Counted from the stretch's first letter, positions 47,970 through 60,300 are shown. The stretch: DNA of 64,000 nt from Trichobilharzia regenti (GCA_944472135.2 OX235262.1:67270887-67334886); one strand, 5' to 3'. Translations and numbers: made by a program. Notes: a model not told the origin generated them from the sequence alone.

Positions 47970-48110
47970 AGTTAGAGAACCATTGGAAAACTTGCAGGGA
48001 ATACTTGACAGCCGTTTCGTCCTAGTTTGGGACTCTTCATCAGCACACATTCACCGGGACCCGAAGACAAGACCTACTGGATGGTGAAATCCTGTAACCA
48101 GTCATACAAA
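47970..48110 (-). repeat. Hammerhead-SINE fragment
   Basis: ttagagaaccattggaaaac and gccgtttcgtcctagtttgg; truncated before the tRNA-like part. Confidence 0.65.
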
Positions 48111-48639
48111 ATGGCTACAAAACAATACGTGGAAATATCCCTTTTGTGTGTTGGCTTGATCTCCATAAATTTAAGTATATGCCGAAATTTTATTCTTAAC
48201 ATTCTTCAGGAGAACTGATATAAAAAAGGGGGTAAAATCGTCTTTCCTAGAACACTGAATTTAATTACTTTCTATGTTTTTTCTCTTGACAATAAAATCA
48301 AATATGTGACCTTCATTTGTCCTTGCTGTGTACTTTTATTAGTTAATCAATAAATATTTCTTTTTGCTTTACTTGTGGGGAAATTAAGTTATCGTTGAAC
48401 TTGACTCTTTTTTATTTCATCTTCTCATACCTTTTTTCTCAGGTTTTTCTTCTCTTCAGAGTTTTTTTGATTTTTTTAATGATGTATACTCACATATAAC
48501 ATATATTAAAGGAGGGGAAAGAAAATTTCATTATTATTATTATTTTCTGCATGAATAGACCGCATTGTGTTTGACTACTGAATTGAGTAGAAATAGTAGT
48601 ATGTAGCTAGGAGTGCATATATAATCTGGAGGATGGTGA

Positions 48640-49060
48640 CTAACAGTGGAATCCTGGATGCACATTTCGACCTATTTTGAACTCGTCAGTTGCATGTGCC
48701 TGTATTCTCCAGTGAGTGATGGTGTTTCTACTGAGGCTCGAAGCCACTATCCATAGTCTGAAACGACAAATCATTATCTGCTAGACCACTTTGATCACGA
48801 GAGTGTAACGGATATCAGTTATTACATGATTCAGATTGGACTTTCCTTTTGGCTGGCTGAAACCAAGTGGTCAATTGGGTAACGCTTTGGCGTTTCCAAT
48901 TACGGATAGTGGCTAAGAGCCTCAGTAGGAACACCATCACTCACTGAGAAATGCAGGTAGATGCGGCTGATGAATTCCAAATAGGACAAAATGTGCATCC
49001 TGAATTCCACTGTTAGTCACCATCCAAAAGATTTCTTCAGGTTAATTCCTCACATAGTGT
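48640..49060. repeat. Inverted pair of Sm-alpha-like hammerhead SINEs
   Basis: Minus-oriented copy at about 48640-48790: CTGACGAG..., TAGGTCGAAAT, then GGATTCCACTG. Plus-oriented copy at about 48890-49060: GCTGATGAATTCC, AAATAGGACAAAAT. This is the classic schistosome satellite/SINE ribozyme family; the second has lost the G of the GAAA box and the first has a weakened stem II. Confidence 0.7.
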
Positions 49061-49064
49061 TGAA

Positions 49065-50640
49065 GCATCTACACAAGGGGCTGAAAAGTTAGCAGAGGCC
49101 AAGCAATTCGGTCCCATTAACCAACGAAGAAGTTCAAAATGAATTAAATTCATACATAATGATTTGACTCTAAGATATTATTATTTATGCACAGGCTCCT
49201 CTTTTGAAAATGATCTGATAAATCACAGTAGTGAACGTGTGTTGTTCAGAGTGTAAACCAGTAATAATAATAATAATACACATAACCGAATTTCTCAGCT
49301 TGCTCTCATCTACAGATCATTTGACGGAATTTTCTTCTGTCTGGAACATGCTCAGATTCCCGACTTATTTGTCCCTTCATAACACACCGAGTAGTATATT
49401 GACAGACTCTCGAAAATGAATGTGATTAAAGACTGTTCTTCATGGAGATAAATAGGCGGTTAGAACAGAGTATAGCTGAGTATATTTGATGTATTGCGGT
49501 CTATAGAAAATTAGGTAGCCAAATGATTTAATTAGCCCGGCGTTACAAATAGTTGTAATGAGCTATTTTCACACCTATGTTTATGTGAAACTTTAGGCAT
49601 GTTGTCTACTATATTCATCTGACTTTCTCTCTACTTTTTCGTTTCACACATATATCCTAGATGTATTTGCTTCAAATGTCTATAAGCATTTTTACTTATT
49701 GGATAGCGAACTACAATTAGCCACAAAACGTGTCCTGAGGTTGTTGACGGCTAGCAGCAGAATTTAGAGATTATTCTTCTTACTAGAGGAGGAGGAGAGG
49801 AAAGGAACGCTTGTAGACAGTTATAGTGCCAACTGCAAGTGATTGTAGAAAGCAGGACACAGTGGACGTGAGCCTCTGAAGCTCTGCTTTCCGCTATGAA
49901 CTTATTAGTTTTGTTTTTAAGCAGTTCAATTCAAATACCTATCTGATGTTCAATAGATATGAAATTACAGAGACTATGAACAGAATCAAGCGTTAATAAT
50001 ATACCAGTATGTCAGAGAAACAGATAGAAAACGTTGATATACAACGGTCCAAGTTGCTTTTCGTCTAGTTAATCCGTCAAGCTAAAACTGTTCACGAACG
50101 GAATAAAATGAAAAGAGATAACACTGCTACAAGTTATAGAAAGTATAAAGGCTAGAAAAACAGTAAATAAAAGCCATAAATGTACCACAGTGAGACCAAG
50201 GTAAGGGGATAAAATCAGTTCTAGAATATCTGTATTCTGATGAGGACTACACCAGCTGAAGAAAATGCATCCTTGTTCAAGAGTGTTTTCCGAAATTTTA
50301 CCAATAATGTGCTATTCTTATACTAAGTTCGAACTAATAACTTCAGACTTTATGGGGTGAGGATACTAGATTTTCAGTCCTCTAAAGACCGCCTACATCT
50401 TAATACACAAAACAGTTTAGTTTACTGAGAAGACTGAACACCTTAACTCCTATATAGGTTAAGTAGACAGAAAACAACTGAGTTATTGTATGGTACATGT
50501 AAAATTTACAACTCATTTTCAGTATTACTCAAACTGGTATATTTAAGGTTATAATTTCCTGAAGTTAATGCCTATGATTTCTTTAGCAAATACTTATGAT
50601 AAAACAGCTGTTTATAACCTTTATGAAATATATTCATATA
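49065..50640. other. Intron sequence, no gene seen
   Basis: AT-rich with a short (aat)n run near 49265. No exon, RT or SINE signature recognised. Confidence 0.4.
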
Positions 50641-50649
50641 CAAACTTAC

Positions 50650-50850
50650 GGCCTTTTTTGATCACCATAATACCTAGATTGATCTGGGCCAATGTAAGCT
50701 GTTTTATCTGCATCTAAACTATTTGATCGCATTGTAGAATAGGGTTTTGGAAGTACACGTCCTGAACCAGCATTTTGAAGTCTATTTCCACTTGATGCAT
50801 CTGGGGAGTACGGTAGATTCTGATTTCTGATGTTAACTTGGGGTAATTGT
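50650..50850 (-). CDS. RIM: RIM exon: linker
   Basis: 201 bp, phase 2 in and out. The acceptor is tttacttttcttcag on the minus strand; the donor is GTAAGT. It encodes a polar linker rich in Ser, Asn, Pro, Tyr and Arg with no recognisable domain. The evidence is the clean splice sites, the open frame, phase agreement with both neighbours, and the same Tyr/Arg/Gln bias as the next exon. The intron before it is about 10 kb and holds the nested LINE/Penelope locus. Confidence 0.8.
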
Positions 50851-51299
50851 CTGAAGAAAAGTAAATAAAAACCATGTAGATATAAATCAGATCAGGTTGA
50901 TTAGTTTCTGGGATCCAGTCATCATATCATGATAGGAAAACCTTAATTTTATAATTTATTAACAATGACAGACATACTGCTTAAATATGAAACTAAACTA
51001 GCCATCACCTCTCACTAAATATCATCAAGGACCATTAAAACTGAAGTACGCCGAAACGGAGAACCAAGGCTTCTTCTAAACTAATCGTCGCCCTACATTC
51101 ACTTTCACAATTAATCGTCAAGACAATTAGATGATTGGTGATATTACATAAGACATTCTGTTTTATGATACTCTTCATTAAACTTTAATTATAATCTTAA
51201 ATAAATCCATATTCATAGTCATTCGTACTTTTTTAAGTTTCCCAGTTTAGATCATAAAATAACAATGTATTTGGAGACTGTTTAATCAAATGTCTTTGG

Positions 51300-51770
51300 C
51301 TACAGGATTTCACCAAGAGCTGGCATCCGTTAGAGAACCATTCGAAAAGCTGTAGGGAGTAGTGGACAGCTGTTTCGTCCTTTGCTTGTATGAAAAGTAA
51401 GACAAAAGACCGTCTTCATATGGATGCATGGGAATATCTATTAAAATAATAGGCCACTATTTGTTTCATTGCAGTAAAGTGTATGGCATCCCACTGAAAA
51501 AAGCATTAACAAGCTTCATTGAAACTTTATTCCTATTAATGACTGGTAAATTTATCTATGAGAATTTCTTTTGTCATTCTTTGCATTCCGAGCGGAATAT
51601 ATGGTGTCAAAGCTTTTGAAATTGCAAGTTGCCCAGCCTTTCCTCTTCCTCTAGGCTTAGTTTAAGCTAGTCATCTAGGTGAGATCTAAGAGTATGTCGA
51701 TTAGGAGTCGAACCCGGACCACGTACCTGATTGGCAAGCATGCTATCGTTGAATCATCGGCACACAAGTG
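51300..51770 (-). repeat. Hammerhead-SINE fragment and an old tRNA-Gly SINE
   Basis: 51300-51390: aggatttcaccaagagctgg to gtggacagctgtttcgtcc. 51565-51770: decayed SINE with gtcgaacccggaccacgtac and atcatcggcacac. Confidence 0.55.
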
Positions 51771-54235
51771 CGAATTAGATGTATGTTTTTGTCAGTCACG
51801 GTGATCAGTAACTGTTTGGTGATCTGTCCTGTTTTTGCACAAACACGCGAAAAATGAAAATATATCAGTGGAGCGCAAGGTCGATAGTATACAATGTAGC
51901 AAGTACAAGAATAGGATGGAAATCTTTTCCCCCGGTAAGCTTCCATACTGTGTTCTATATTTTAATGCCTTTGATGTACTCTAAACTATCATCTCTTATT
52001 TAGCATCATGAATTTAACTAACGTCTAAGTACTCAACTTACAATTATATTACTATCCTTATAACTTTGTTTTATTTGTCAGTTATTTTGAAATCTAAACT
52101 GTTTTTATTCCTTTTATCGAGTTTATTTTCCTCACCTGACTGTCTTAGTTTGTATGTGACATTCTGAATCTCAAGAACAGAGCTTTCAGACAAGTGTTTA
52201 TCAGTGTGGCATACATCGTGGTTCTCCTATCACAATATGTCCCATTAAAGTTTGCAGCTAACAAAGTACCTGTTCTGATCTCAAGTGAAAAAGAGACTAG
52301 TTAGGCCGTTCTAAGGTCAATATGCAAGATCCTAGTGAAAGGCATTTCTGCTGTCCGAACCGTATGCCTCTTCCTCATGGTCTATTCAGTGTCTGTGTTA
52401 TACGGAACATTAGAGTCAAGTCCCTGTTAACATTTGTGTATGGGCCTTGATTCGAGGTTACTCAGGATAGGAGGTAACCAGAGGAAAAATTGTTTCTTTT
52501 TGGCATCTGTACCCCTATATCAGGTACCTGCCATTCGTATGCAAATAAGAATGAATCCTGCTATCAAATGAAGGATTTTGTTAGCTAAGTTCTCACGACA
52601 ACTATTATAGAATAGATAGAATCTTAAATGCATAGTTGAGTTATTTCGCATCACAAAGAATTATATAGATGACTATTATTTAGATAATGCAGTCTTAACT
52701 GTGCACACTATAGTCTGCTTTTGGATAACAGTAACTTCATTCAAGGTTATCATCATGAGGCCATCTAGAGCCATACATCAACCTTTCAGCGGAATCGCAC
52801 TGGAACCAATCAGATAACCAAATGTGTAGATTTATAAAGCGTTGCTATTTCTTCTGAAGTTCTTTTCTGGACTACAATCGTGTTTTATGTTTCTCTTGAA
52901 TTTCAGCATTTCTCTCAACCATGTTCCTAAACAGGTAAACTTACTTCACTTAGTCTCACCTCACATTACAGCTTAACTAAGTCGGAAGTATTGGCTGTGT
53001 CATGATTTGTAGACTTCGTTCTAACGTATAAAAATGTGATAAACATAGAATAAGCTGAATGAAATAACCACTTGTTCATCCTTTTCTAGTTATGCTCAGA
53101 CCGTCCCACAAAATGAGGCTGTTTAACTGTTAATGCCCTCACTTATAGCAAAGATAACTTAGTTCTTAACTGAGAAACCTTAAAACTAAGCTTTTCGTCC
53201 GTGCGCCCATCTAACGTTCAACGGATCTTACTTCTCGAATACTTGCTCGAAGGAATCACGACGCCAATATACGAGTTTTCGTTACATTTACACTCATTTA
53301 TTTTCTAATATCATTTGAAATTCACTCCTCTTGAGTTATTTTGTTTAAATCCCTTAAAAACTTGATAGATTTCTAATAATTCTATCAATGATTCAAGAAT
53401 CATTTTAGCCTAAATGATAAAATACACACATAAGTACTTCAAATGCATTCAATATCGATTGAATTTTTTGGCAGAAGGCCATATGTCCTTTAAAACTATA
53501 TGTCAACTTTTGACATTTGCTTTAAGTCTAATTTCCACTTATCCTAGACATACATAAAGATATATCCACACATACCCTTTCCTAGGCCTATTACTGAGTA
53601 TAAAAGGAATATATTGCGTAGGCGTTTAAATAGTAGAATTATGGTCAAATCATTCAGGTATTTGCCCACAACTGATCGACCAGTTTCAATGTATCGATCA
53701 ATAGATGGATAAACTATAAGAAGAGCGTCACATAGACTCATACACACAAACACACAAGAGTATAGAAACAAACAAAAATAAATGTTTATATGCCGATGAA
53801 AATAGATAAACCTGATCAATATCCATGAGGTAATTGAACTGAGTACAGTATAGTTGAGATATATTGTGATAGTTAGACAGACAGGCATTTCTGGTTCACT
53901 GATTAGGTCACCTATTTTGAAATCTATCATCTTAGTGAATTTCTGTTAATTGCTAAGTTTCCCAGTGTTATACAATCTAAAATTTACTTTCTGTTTTAGT
54001 AAAGAGATTATTTCATTGGAGGTATTTTAAACAAACTTCATTGTGAGTACAAATCCTTTCACTAATTTCCAGATAACTTTATTATATAATCAGTATACTT
54101 AATAATTGCCAAATAGATATTCACACGGTTGGTTATAGGTACAGTCTGATTAATCAGCACTAAGGTGGTCGCTTATTCAGTACATAAGGTAACCCTGTTT
54201 CTAATCTTATGAAAAGGCATATTTACCACATAATG
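51771..54235. other. Intron sequence, no gene seen
   Basis: No exon with matching phase, RT motif or known repeat found. A minus-strand 128-aa ORF at 53544-53930 is hydrophobic and low in complexity and is not supported as a gene. Confidence 0.4.
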
Positions 54236-54248
54236 CTACCCAAATTTC

Positions 54249-55904
54249 TTGACAGTAAATGGTAGTAGAATAGATGAAATACACTGGACGACCGCTAAGA
54301 AGACCCTAGAAGATCTGGATTCTGCAGATGATATATGTCTAATATCACACAAACTCGAAGACTTGCAATCGAAAACCAGAAAATTGACTGAAGAGGCAGC
54401 GAAAACAGGACTGCAGGTGAACAAAGAGAAGCCCAAGGTGAAAAAGATAATCAACCAACCAAACAGAGCAACAGCCAGCACCAATCACCATCAACGGGAT
54501 AGCTTTAATAGAGGTTGCCTCCTTCACTTATCCGGGAGGCATCGTTTCAACTACAGGTGGAACGGACGAAGATTTCAAAGCGAGTCAGTCAGAATCGGAA
54601 AGGCAAGAAACGCCTTCATCAACCTGAAAACAGAATCATGCGACCATTCTATCAATTCGTCAATTCAATTTCTAGAGAAAATCAAAAACATTCAGGTAGA
54701 AGACAATGAAATAATGGTGTCCTTTGATGTCACAGCATTATATACTTCGATTAGTCCAAAACTAGCAACAGAAACTATGCAACGATTACTCTATAGTGAT
54801 GAAAACATAAAAACGCAATGTTCAACTTGGATAGAACTCATAAAATTATGCCTTACAACATACTTTCAATTTAATACTCAAATATATGAGCAAATAAAGG
54901 GAGCACCAATGGGATCGCCCATATCAGGATTAATAGCTGAAGCCGTTATGCAAAGATTAGAATTAATAGCTCTACCTATAATTAAACCGAAAATCTGGGT
55001 ACGTTACGTTGATGATACATTTGTAATAATTAAGAGAAATGATTTAGAATATACCCATAAATTAATAAACAACATATTTGAAGACATCAAATTCACAAGA
55101 GAAGAAGAGTTAGATAACAAAATCCCATTTTTAGATGTCTTAATCAGGAGAACCAACACAGGAAATTTAGAAACACAAGTATACAGAAAGTCAACGCACA
55201 CAGATCAAATACTCAACTATACTAGCAACAATCCAATTACTCACAAAAGAAACTGTGTGCAGACATTGTTTAGAAGAATTCAAACACATTGTAGCACACC
55301 AGAGTTGAAAAGAATGGAAGAAAGATACTTACAAACGGTGTTCAAGAAGAATGGTTATCCAAAAAATTTCATCAAAAAGTGTTTAAAATCGAATGAAAGC
55401 ACCAACAAAGAACCATCACCAAAGACCAAAAAGCAATTCATCCTACCATATATCAGAAACATCTCTGAAATAACGGCTAGAATAATGAAACCGTTTGATA
55501 TAGATGTAGCACACAAACCAGCTGAATCGCTTAATTCCATCTTATGCAAACCAAAAGATCCGATAGAAAAGGGAGATAAAATTAACACCATTTACAAAAT
55601 AAATTGTGTGAACTGTAACAAACATTACATCGGCCAAAGTGGGCGTCCCCTTCGAATAAGAATCCAGGAACACAAATCAGCCGTGAAAAGACATGATATA
55701 AATTCTTTAGTATCAATACATTCAGACGATCATGGACATCAATTTGATTGGGATAATGTCAAAATCTTAAACAGAGGAAACACCAAATGTGCCAGAGAAT
55801 TCCTAGAAGCCTGGTACTCAAATGAAAACGCAATTAATAAACACGTTAATATAGATGAAATATACCAACTAATAAGAAGTAAATCAGGTGATCAGAAAGT
55901 TTAA
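54249..55904 (+). CDS. Chimeric ORF: RTE fragment fused in frame to Penelope RT/GIY-YIG
   Basis: 551 codons. Residues 1 to about 128 are LINE RT thumb sequence (DDICLISHKLEDLQSKTRKL) with a frame slip in its middle. From about 130 the Penelope protein begins. RT motifs: MVSFDVTALYTSI, GAPMGSPISGLIAEAVMQRL, WVRYVDDTFVI (catalytic Asp pair), NKIPFLDVLIRR. Connector: KKCLKSNESTNKEPSP. GIY-YIG near residues 455-520: CVNCNKHYIGQSGRPLRIRI and EHKSAV. PLE proteins normally exceed 600 residues, so about a quarter is missing at the N-terminus. PLEs copy themselves to exposed DNA ends. This one may have lost autonomy, but its catalytic motifs all look intact. The start codon belongs to the LINE part. 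Confidence 0.85.
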   Translation: MTVNGSRIDEIHWTTAKKTLEDLDSADDICLISHKLEDLQSKTRKLTEEAAKTGLQVNKEKPKVKKIINQPNRATASTNHHQRDSFNRGCLLHLSGRHRFNYRWNGRRFQSESVRIGKARNAFINLKTESCDHSINSSIQFLEKIKNIQVEDNEIMVSFDVTALYTSISPKLATETMQRLLYSDENIKTQCSTWIELIKLCLTTYFQFNTQIYEQIKGAPMGSPISGLIAEAVMQRLELIALPIIKPKIWVRYVDDTFVIIKRNDLEYTHKLINNIFEDIKFTREEELDNKIPFLDVLIRRTNTGNLETQVYRKSTHTDQILNYTSNNPITHKRNCVQTLFRRIQTHCSTPELKRMEERYLQTVFKKNGYPKNFIKKCLKSNESTNKEPSPKTKKQFILPYIRNISEITARIMKPFDIDVAHKPAESLNSILCKPKDPIEKGDKINTIYKINCVNCNKHYIGQSGRPLRIRIQEHKSAVKRHDINSLVSIHSDDHGHQFDWDNVKILNRGNTKCAREFLEAWYSNENAINKHVNIDEIYQLIRSKSGDQKV

Positions 55905-56070
55905 AATCCCAATCAATAGAAAACGGTCAATAAATATCTAAAGATGGTTACCGGGAGACTCATGAAGAAATTTAAATCATTTCACTTTATCCTAAATACT
56001 GCGCTGAAGATGTCGTCCAGAAAGACGATGAAAGCTCCGCAATTAAACCAAGGAGCTCAGAGAACACTAT
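54640..56070 (+). mobile_element. Penelope-like element, 5'-truncated, open frame
   Basis: Carries RT and GIY-YIG domains in one uninterrupted frame, then a 3' tail (55905-56070) with a hammerhead-like hairpin. The same tail occurs twice, inverted, in the palindrome at 22674-24963. The N-terminal part of a typical PLE protein is missing. Confidence 0.9.
56004..56033 (+). ncRNA. Hammerhead-like hairpin in Penelope tail
   Basis: CTGAAGA, stem GTCGTC/GACGAT, GAAA, then GCTCC ... GGAGC with TC following: core boxes, stem II and a 5-pair stem III are present. Stem I does not pair with the immediate flanks. Confidence 0.55.
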
Positions 56071-57189
56071 CAGTTCCAGTTTAGATATCTTTTGCACTCA
56101 GTATTAGCAACAAGATTCCGATTCTGTTCAACACCACTGTCAAGTCAGTCACTTCTTCCATAGGGGTATGCTACTTGCACTGCATGTCACAAAAAGGATT
56201 TCCAACAGGTTGCTGACTTTCATCAACATCCGCCTTTGCTGACTCCATGCCAAAGATCAAATGGCCAGAAAGAATAAGCAACAAGAAACCATGGGAACAA
56301 ACCAACAAGCAATAGCCAATCGCTCAACAAATATGTAAGAGGAAATGGAGATGACTGGATCGGGAATAGGTTGAGAAGGAGGCCACCCAATGACATTGCA
56401 TACCAGGCCATTGCTCGAGTGGAATCCCAATAGGAAGCGACGAGTGGGTCGTCCGTGCGAGGGTGATATCGAGGAGATAGTGTGAGGAATAGATGAAAGA
56501 GTTTGGTCAGTCGTGGACCCATCTGAAGTAGACGGCAGAAAACAGAACAGAAAAAGGAGACGTGTTGTTGAAGCCCTATGCTCCACTCGGAACGCAAGGG
56601 AATAATAATAATAATAAGATATTTTTAAACTTTTGAAACGTAAATCTGTGCATACACCGAATTAGTAACACGTTTAATGTAGTTTAATGTATTCACCGGT
56701 AAAGTGGAAAACTTCACTATCATATGCAGAATAAAGTATGGCACTCATCATTTACATTATTTTATATTCGGGTGTTATGAAATCGATTTAATGATTTTCT
56801 TCTTGGTAAGCAATTACTAGTTAGACAGAATTTCTGATCTTAATAAATGACAAGTACTAAGCACATAGCGATAAACACTGATAGCTTGGTATCTAGATGA
56901 AATGGTAAATGACTGGTATTTCGATATGAATTTCATGTTTTACAGTTGATAACAACTTCAAAGAGGTCATAGAAGTAAAGTGACATAAGTCTGGGGAATT
57001 ACAGAGAACGAAAAATTGTTATAATTAACTAACTAACTGGGGAGAGATGTGAGAGAGACAGATTATGATGTATGCTTTTGGATCATTGTACTCCAAATAC
57101 TCCATCCATTAGTGCCTTCAAAAAAATACAAACATTATATGCACCCAAACAAGAAATATAATCTTTACAAGTATATAAATAGGATTGTG

Positions 57190-57390
57190 CGTCAGGGTTC
57201 GTCCAGGCTTTGATTTTCAGCCAATGCACACCTTAACCTTGCCAAAGTGACAATAAGGCCAGTAAAGAGGGAAGGTTAGGCATGACGCTAGTAACTCCAC
57301 CCGTAAAAATAAAAAAAACACCACTGTTACCCAAACTTCAAAACTCTACCTTGAAGCCTTGTGTTTCACCAGTAACTTAAACGAAATAAA
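57190..57390 (+). repeat. tRNA-Gly-headed SINE
   Basis: Decayed head, clear body (agtaaagagggaaggttagg, ctagtaactccacccg) and tail (ttgaagccttgtgtttcacc). Confidence 0.7.
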
Positions 57391-57439
57391 ATAAATGACA
57401 TGAATTGGATTAGCATGCTAATAATCAATCTTTTCATGC

Positions 57440-58100
57440 TACAAACATTGTATACTCTTTTAAGATCTTATTTTTGTGTGCATCAAGGGTAATAATATAT
57501 TTCTGTATAGGTGATTATTTTGTTTTAAATAGACAATCAATAGACAAAATTCACAATTCTCCTCAAGTTTGCCAGAGCAATCTCTATCAAACGCCTGAAA
57601 CCCGATCAAGGTGTCTAGAAGGAAACAATGATCAGTCTTTATTCACCCTGGTAACTTGAATTCTTCACTCTCCCTTTCATTTGATCACGTAGTCTTTTGG
57701 TGTCAACCTCAACCCCCTTTCCATCTAGTATAATTTTGCTTGTCTCTTGTTTCTATAATTTGAGTTGAAATCAGTACATTGTCACTCAATTTATTAGTTA
57801 CGTATCATCTCACGTACCTCTCATCCTTATTACGCAACTCCTTCGTCATAATATGCATACATTCACTTTGTTTAAACTTGAACTCCTTGTGTAAAGACCA
57901 TATAAGCATAATTTTCTGAGCACCGTTAACTAATCTCAGAACTTCCTGTAAACTGACATCATGTAAAAATTTGCAAGTATGTTAAAACTCTTCTGTACAT
58001 GATTTTAGCAATAATTTATTTAGGTTGTAATCAGCTGATGAGAAACCAAAGAAATACATAATGGTACTATTTTATTCTGTGCATACCAATGTTGTTCTTG
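57440..58100 (+). mobile_element. Penelope-like 3' relic
   Basis: Forward frame near 57560-57655 reads AISIKRLKPDQG, a stop, then KETMISLYSPW, the end of a GIY-YIG domain as at 41300. The tail includes gctgatgagaaacc and ggtactattttattctgtgc, like the arms at 40855-41795. Confidence 0.6.
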
Positions 58101-58439
58101 CTTTATTCAAGTTAAACATGCCCATTTTTAGAAAACTCTTCTTTTGTCTCTTCAGAATATACTACATCATGTAACCTCCTTATTACTGATCGAAGTAGAT
58201 TGAATAATTACCGTAAAAATAAGGAACTTGTTAAAAAGCTGCTTTGATAACGCTTGACAAATAAACACAGCTAATTAATACTCCACCTCTAACCATAAAT
58301 TTCCTTACCATTTATTGTTCGGCCTTATATCACAGATGGTCTTCCTAGTTATGGTATACTGGATCATGAGATAGAATGTGAGGAGTGAGAATACAGGAAT
58401 ACATTGAACAATAAGATACTAAAAGATCTGAACTTCTAG

Positions 58440-59220
58440 GATGACTTACGCTTCTTGCCCTACAAAGTGCAGATTTTACTAGCGAAAATCAGCAAGCTGA
58501 CAGAGGTGACAGGCAACGAAGACAGGAATTCATTTCAGCATAGACAAGGCAGAGGGAATGAAGATATCCAACCAGCGGCAACAATAATCATCATCAACAA
58601 GGGAAATACAAGGGAAGTAATCTCTTTCATCCTTATTTGCAGCATCCTTTTAATTGCCAGTGGTGTAGATGAGAATATCCAAGGCAGGATAGAAAAGGCA
58701 AAAACTGCTTTTACTAACTTGGAAAATCAGTCTGGAAATCTCCTGTACTCAGCATAAAGAACAAGATTCAGATTTTCAATACTTATGTTAAGTCAGTCAG
58801 TTGTTCTGTGTTTCAGAGACTGCTAAAGTCATCAAAGGTATCCTCAACAGGCTTCAGAAATTCATCAGCAGCTACCTTCTGTATGTATTGATAATCAAAT
58901 GGCCGGCCAGACAAGATAAGTGGCAAGGACCTCCGCAACAAATTGAATATGAACCCATCTCCAAATTAACATGCAGAAGGAGATGGAGGTAGATGACTTA
59001 GATATAAACTGTGGAGATCATTGACTGACGTTACATGCCAGACCACAAAGTCGAAGCAGCTGGTTAGATGTCGCAGAGTGACATGGAGTTGATGTAAGTG
59101 GAGATGAAAGCTTGTGGATAGCTATTGAGCCAACTTAAAATGATGTCAGAGGACTAAGTACAAGAGAGATGGGCTTTCCGAAGCCGTATTTCCCACTCGC
59201 AGTTCAAGTGACAAATAAAA
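58440..59220 (+). mobile_element. RTE LINE 3' fragment, old
   Basis: Aligns through the thumb (AKISKLTEVTGNEDR) to the tail. Many stops. Confidence 0.75.
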
Positions 59221-59256
59221 ATGTGAGATGATGCGTCTATTGTCTTTGTTTTACAG

Positions 59257-59420
59257 TGTTGACAGCTTTTCTATCAAAATTAAAAGCAGCAGGAATTGCT
59301 TGTATCGAGTTTGATCCAAAAGAAAATACTTTCCTCTATGTTAAATTGAAGATTGGTCATATGTTCACTATAATAAAGGTTTTTGGTCATGTGTTACTAA
59401 AAGTTGTATATTATTTGTAA
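59257..59420 (+). CDS. Candidate forward-strand exon, unknown
   Basis: A strong acceptor (tattgtctttgttttacag) is followed by 53 open codons, LTAFLSKLKAAGIACIEFDP then KENTFLYVKLKIG, to a TAA at 59418. The sequence looks globular and has a low share of low-complexity residues. I do not recognise it. It could be the last exon of a gene nested in the RIM intron, or a captured exon; no upstream partner was found. Confidence 0.35.
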
Positions 59421-60049
59421 TTAGAGTATATTTACATATATTTGATGCCACCTTTTAAGAGAAGAATATTTTCTATGCGAAACTAACTTAAAAGGAGGAA
59501 TTTGTGTCTTCTGATCTTTTGTCATAAAAGACGAATCTTACGTTAAAAATACATACAGGTACAAAGGGATGGAATGAACTTAGATAACCACGAATTTCGG
59601 CGATTGTGAATATGAGAAGTGTAACAGATGATACAGGATTCTTACAAATAACTGACATTCCAGCCACACAATAATTAACAAACTTATTACTAATGTTTCA
59701 ACATATTGGCCAGTATAAAGGATTGAAAAACCATAAAAAGATCAAATATTAGATTTGAAGTCAACAGAGCGATTAATGGAAATATGGGTGTATGAAAATA
59801 GCGATAAAATGACAGAAACAGTGACTTATGGAGTAATTCTTTCAACTCATTTGTTTTGAAGCCGACTGTAATGATGTCTAGGATGTAAACAAGTACTCAA
59901 TGAAGGAAACAGTTAATACGCACACCTAGTGTAGTATGATACGAAAGTATTGTAAATGTGTGAGAATCTCATCTTTGACACCAAATAAAATATATGTATA
60001 TCTTGGTGTTTTTTATTGTTCATTATGTATACTGAGAATTATTTGCCGG

Positions 60050-60300
60050 TAATGTGCGTCAGTGATTCAGTGGTTGACTACACGCGAAACACAGACATAG
60101 TCCAGGTTATATTCCGGGTCGATGAGCTCCTAAACCTCGTCTAGTTAACCAGTAGGTAGTTAGCCAAGTAGAGGGGGATGATTGGGCGTAAGGCTAGCAA
60201 CCCTAATCCATGAAAACACCACCGTCTAATGGAACTTTAAAGCTGAAGTCAGAAACCTTGTGTTCCATTCCGAAACGTAAAGGAATTAAAAGGAAAAAAT
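60050..60300 (+). repeat. tRNA-Gly-headed SINE
   Basis: gtgcgtcagtgattcagtgg head, body aggctagcaaccctaatcca, tail ccttgtgttccattccg. Confidence 0.72.

Larger units (their letters stand above)
54240..56610 (+). mobile_element. RTE LINE copy split by a Penelope-like element
   Basis: The LINE part left of the insertion (54240-54640) has KTLEDLDSADDICLISHKLE, with the ADD catalytic pair retained, up to KARNAFINLK. The LINE resumes at about 56075 and runs to its tail (ccctatgctccactcggaac) at 56610. Both halves are old. The Penelope element between them is much less decayed, so it inserted later. Confidence 0.88.

Noticed and set aside
53544..53930. Minus-strand 128-codon ORF with hydrophobic stretches
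   Set aside because: Low-complexity, AT-driven composition, no splice or domain support, and no phase fit with RIM.
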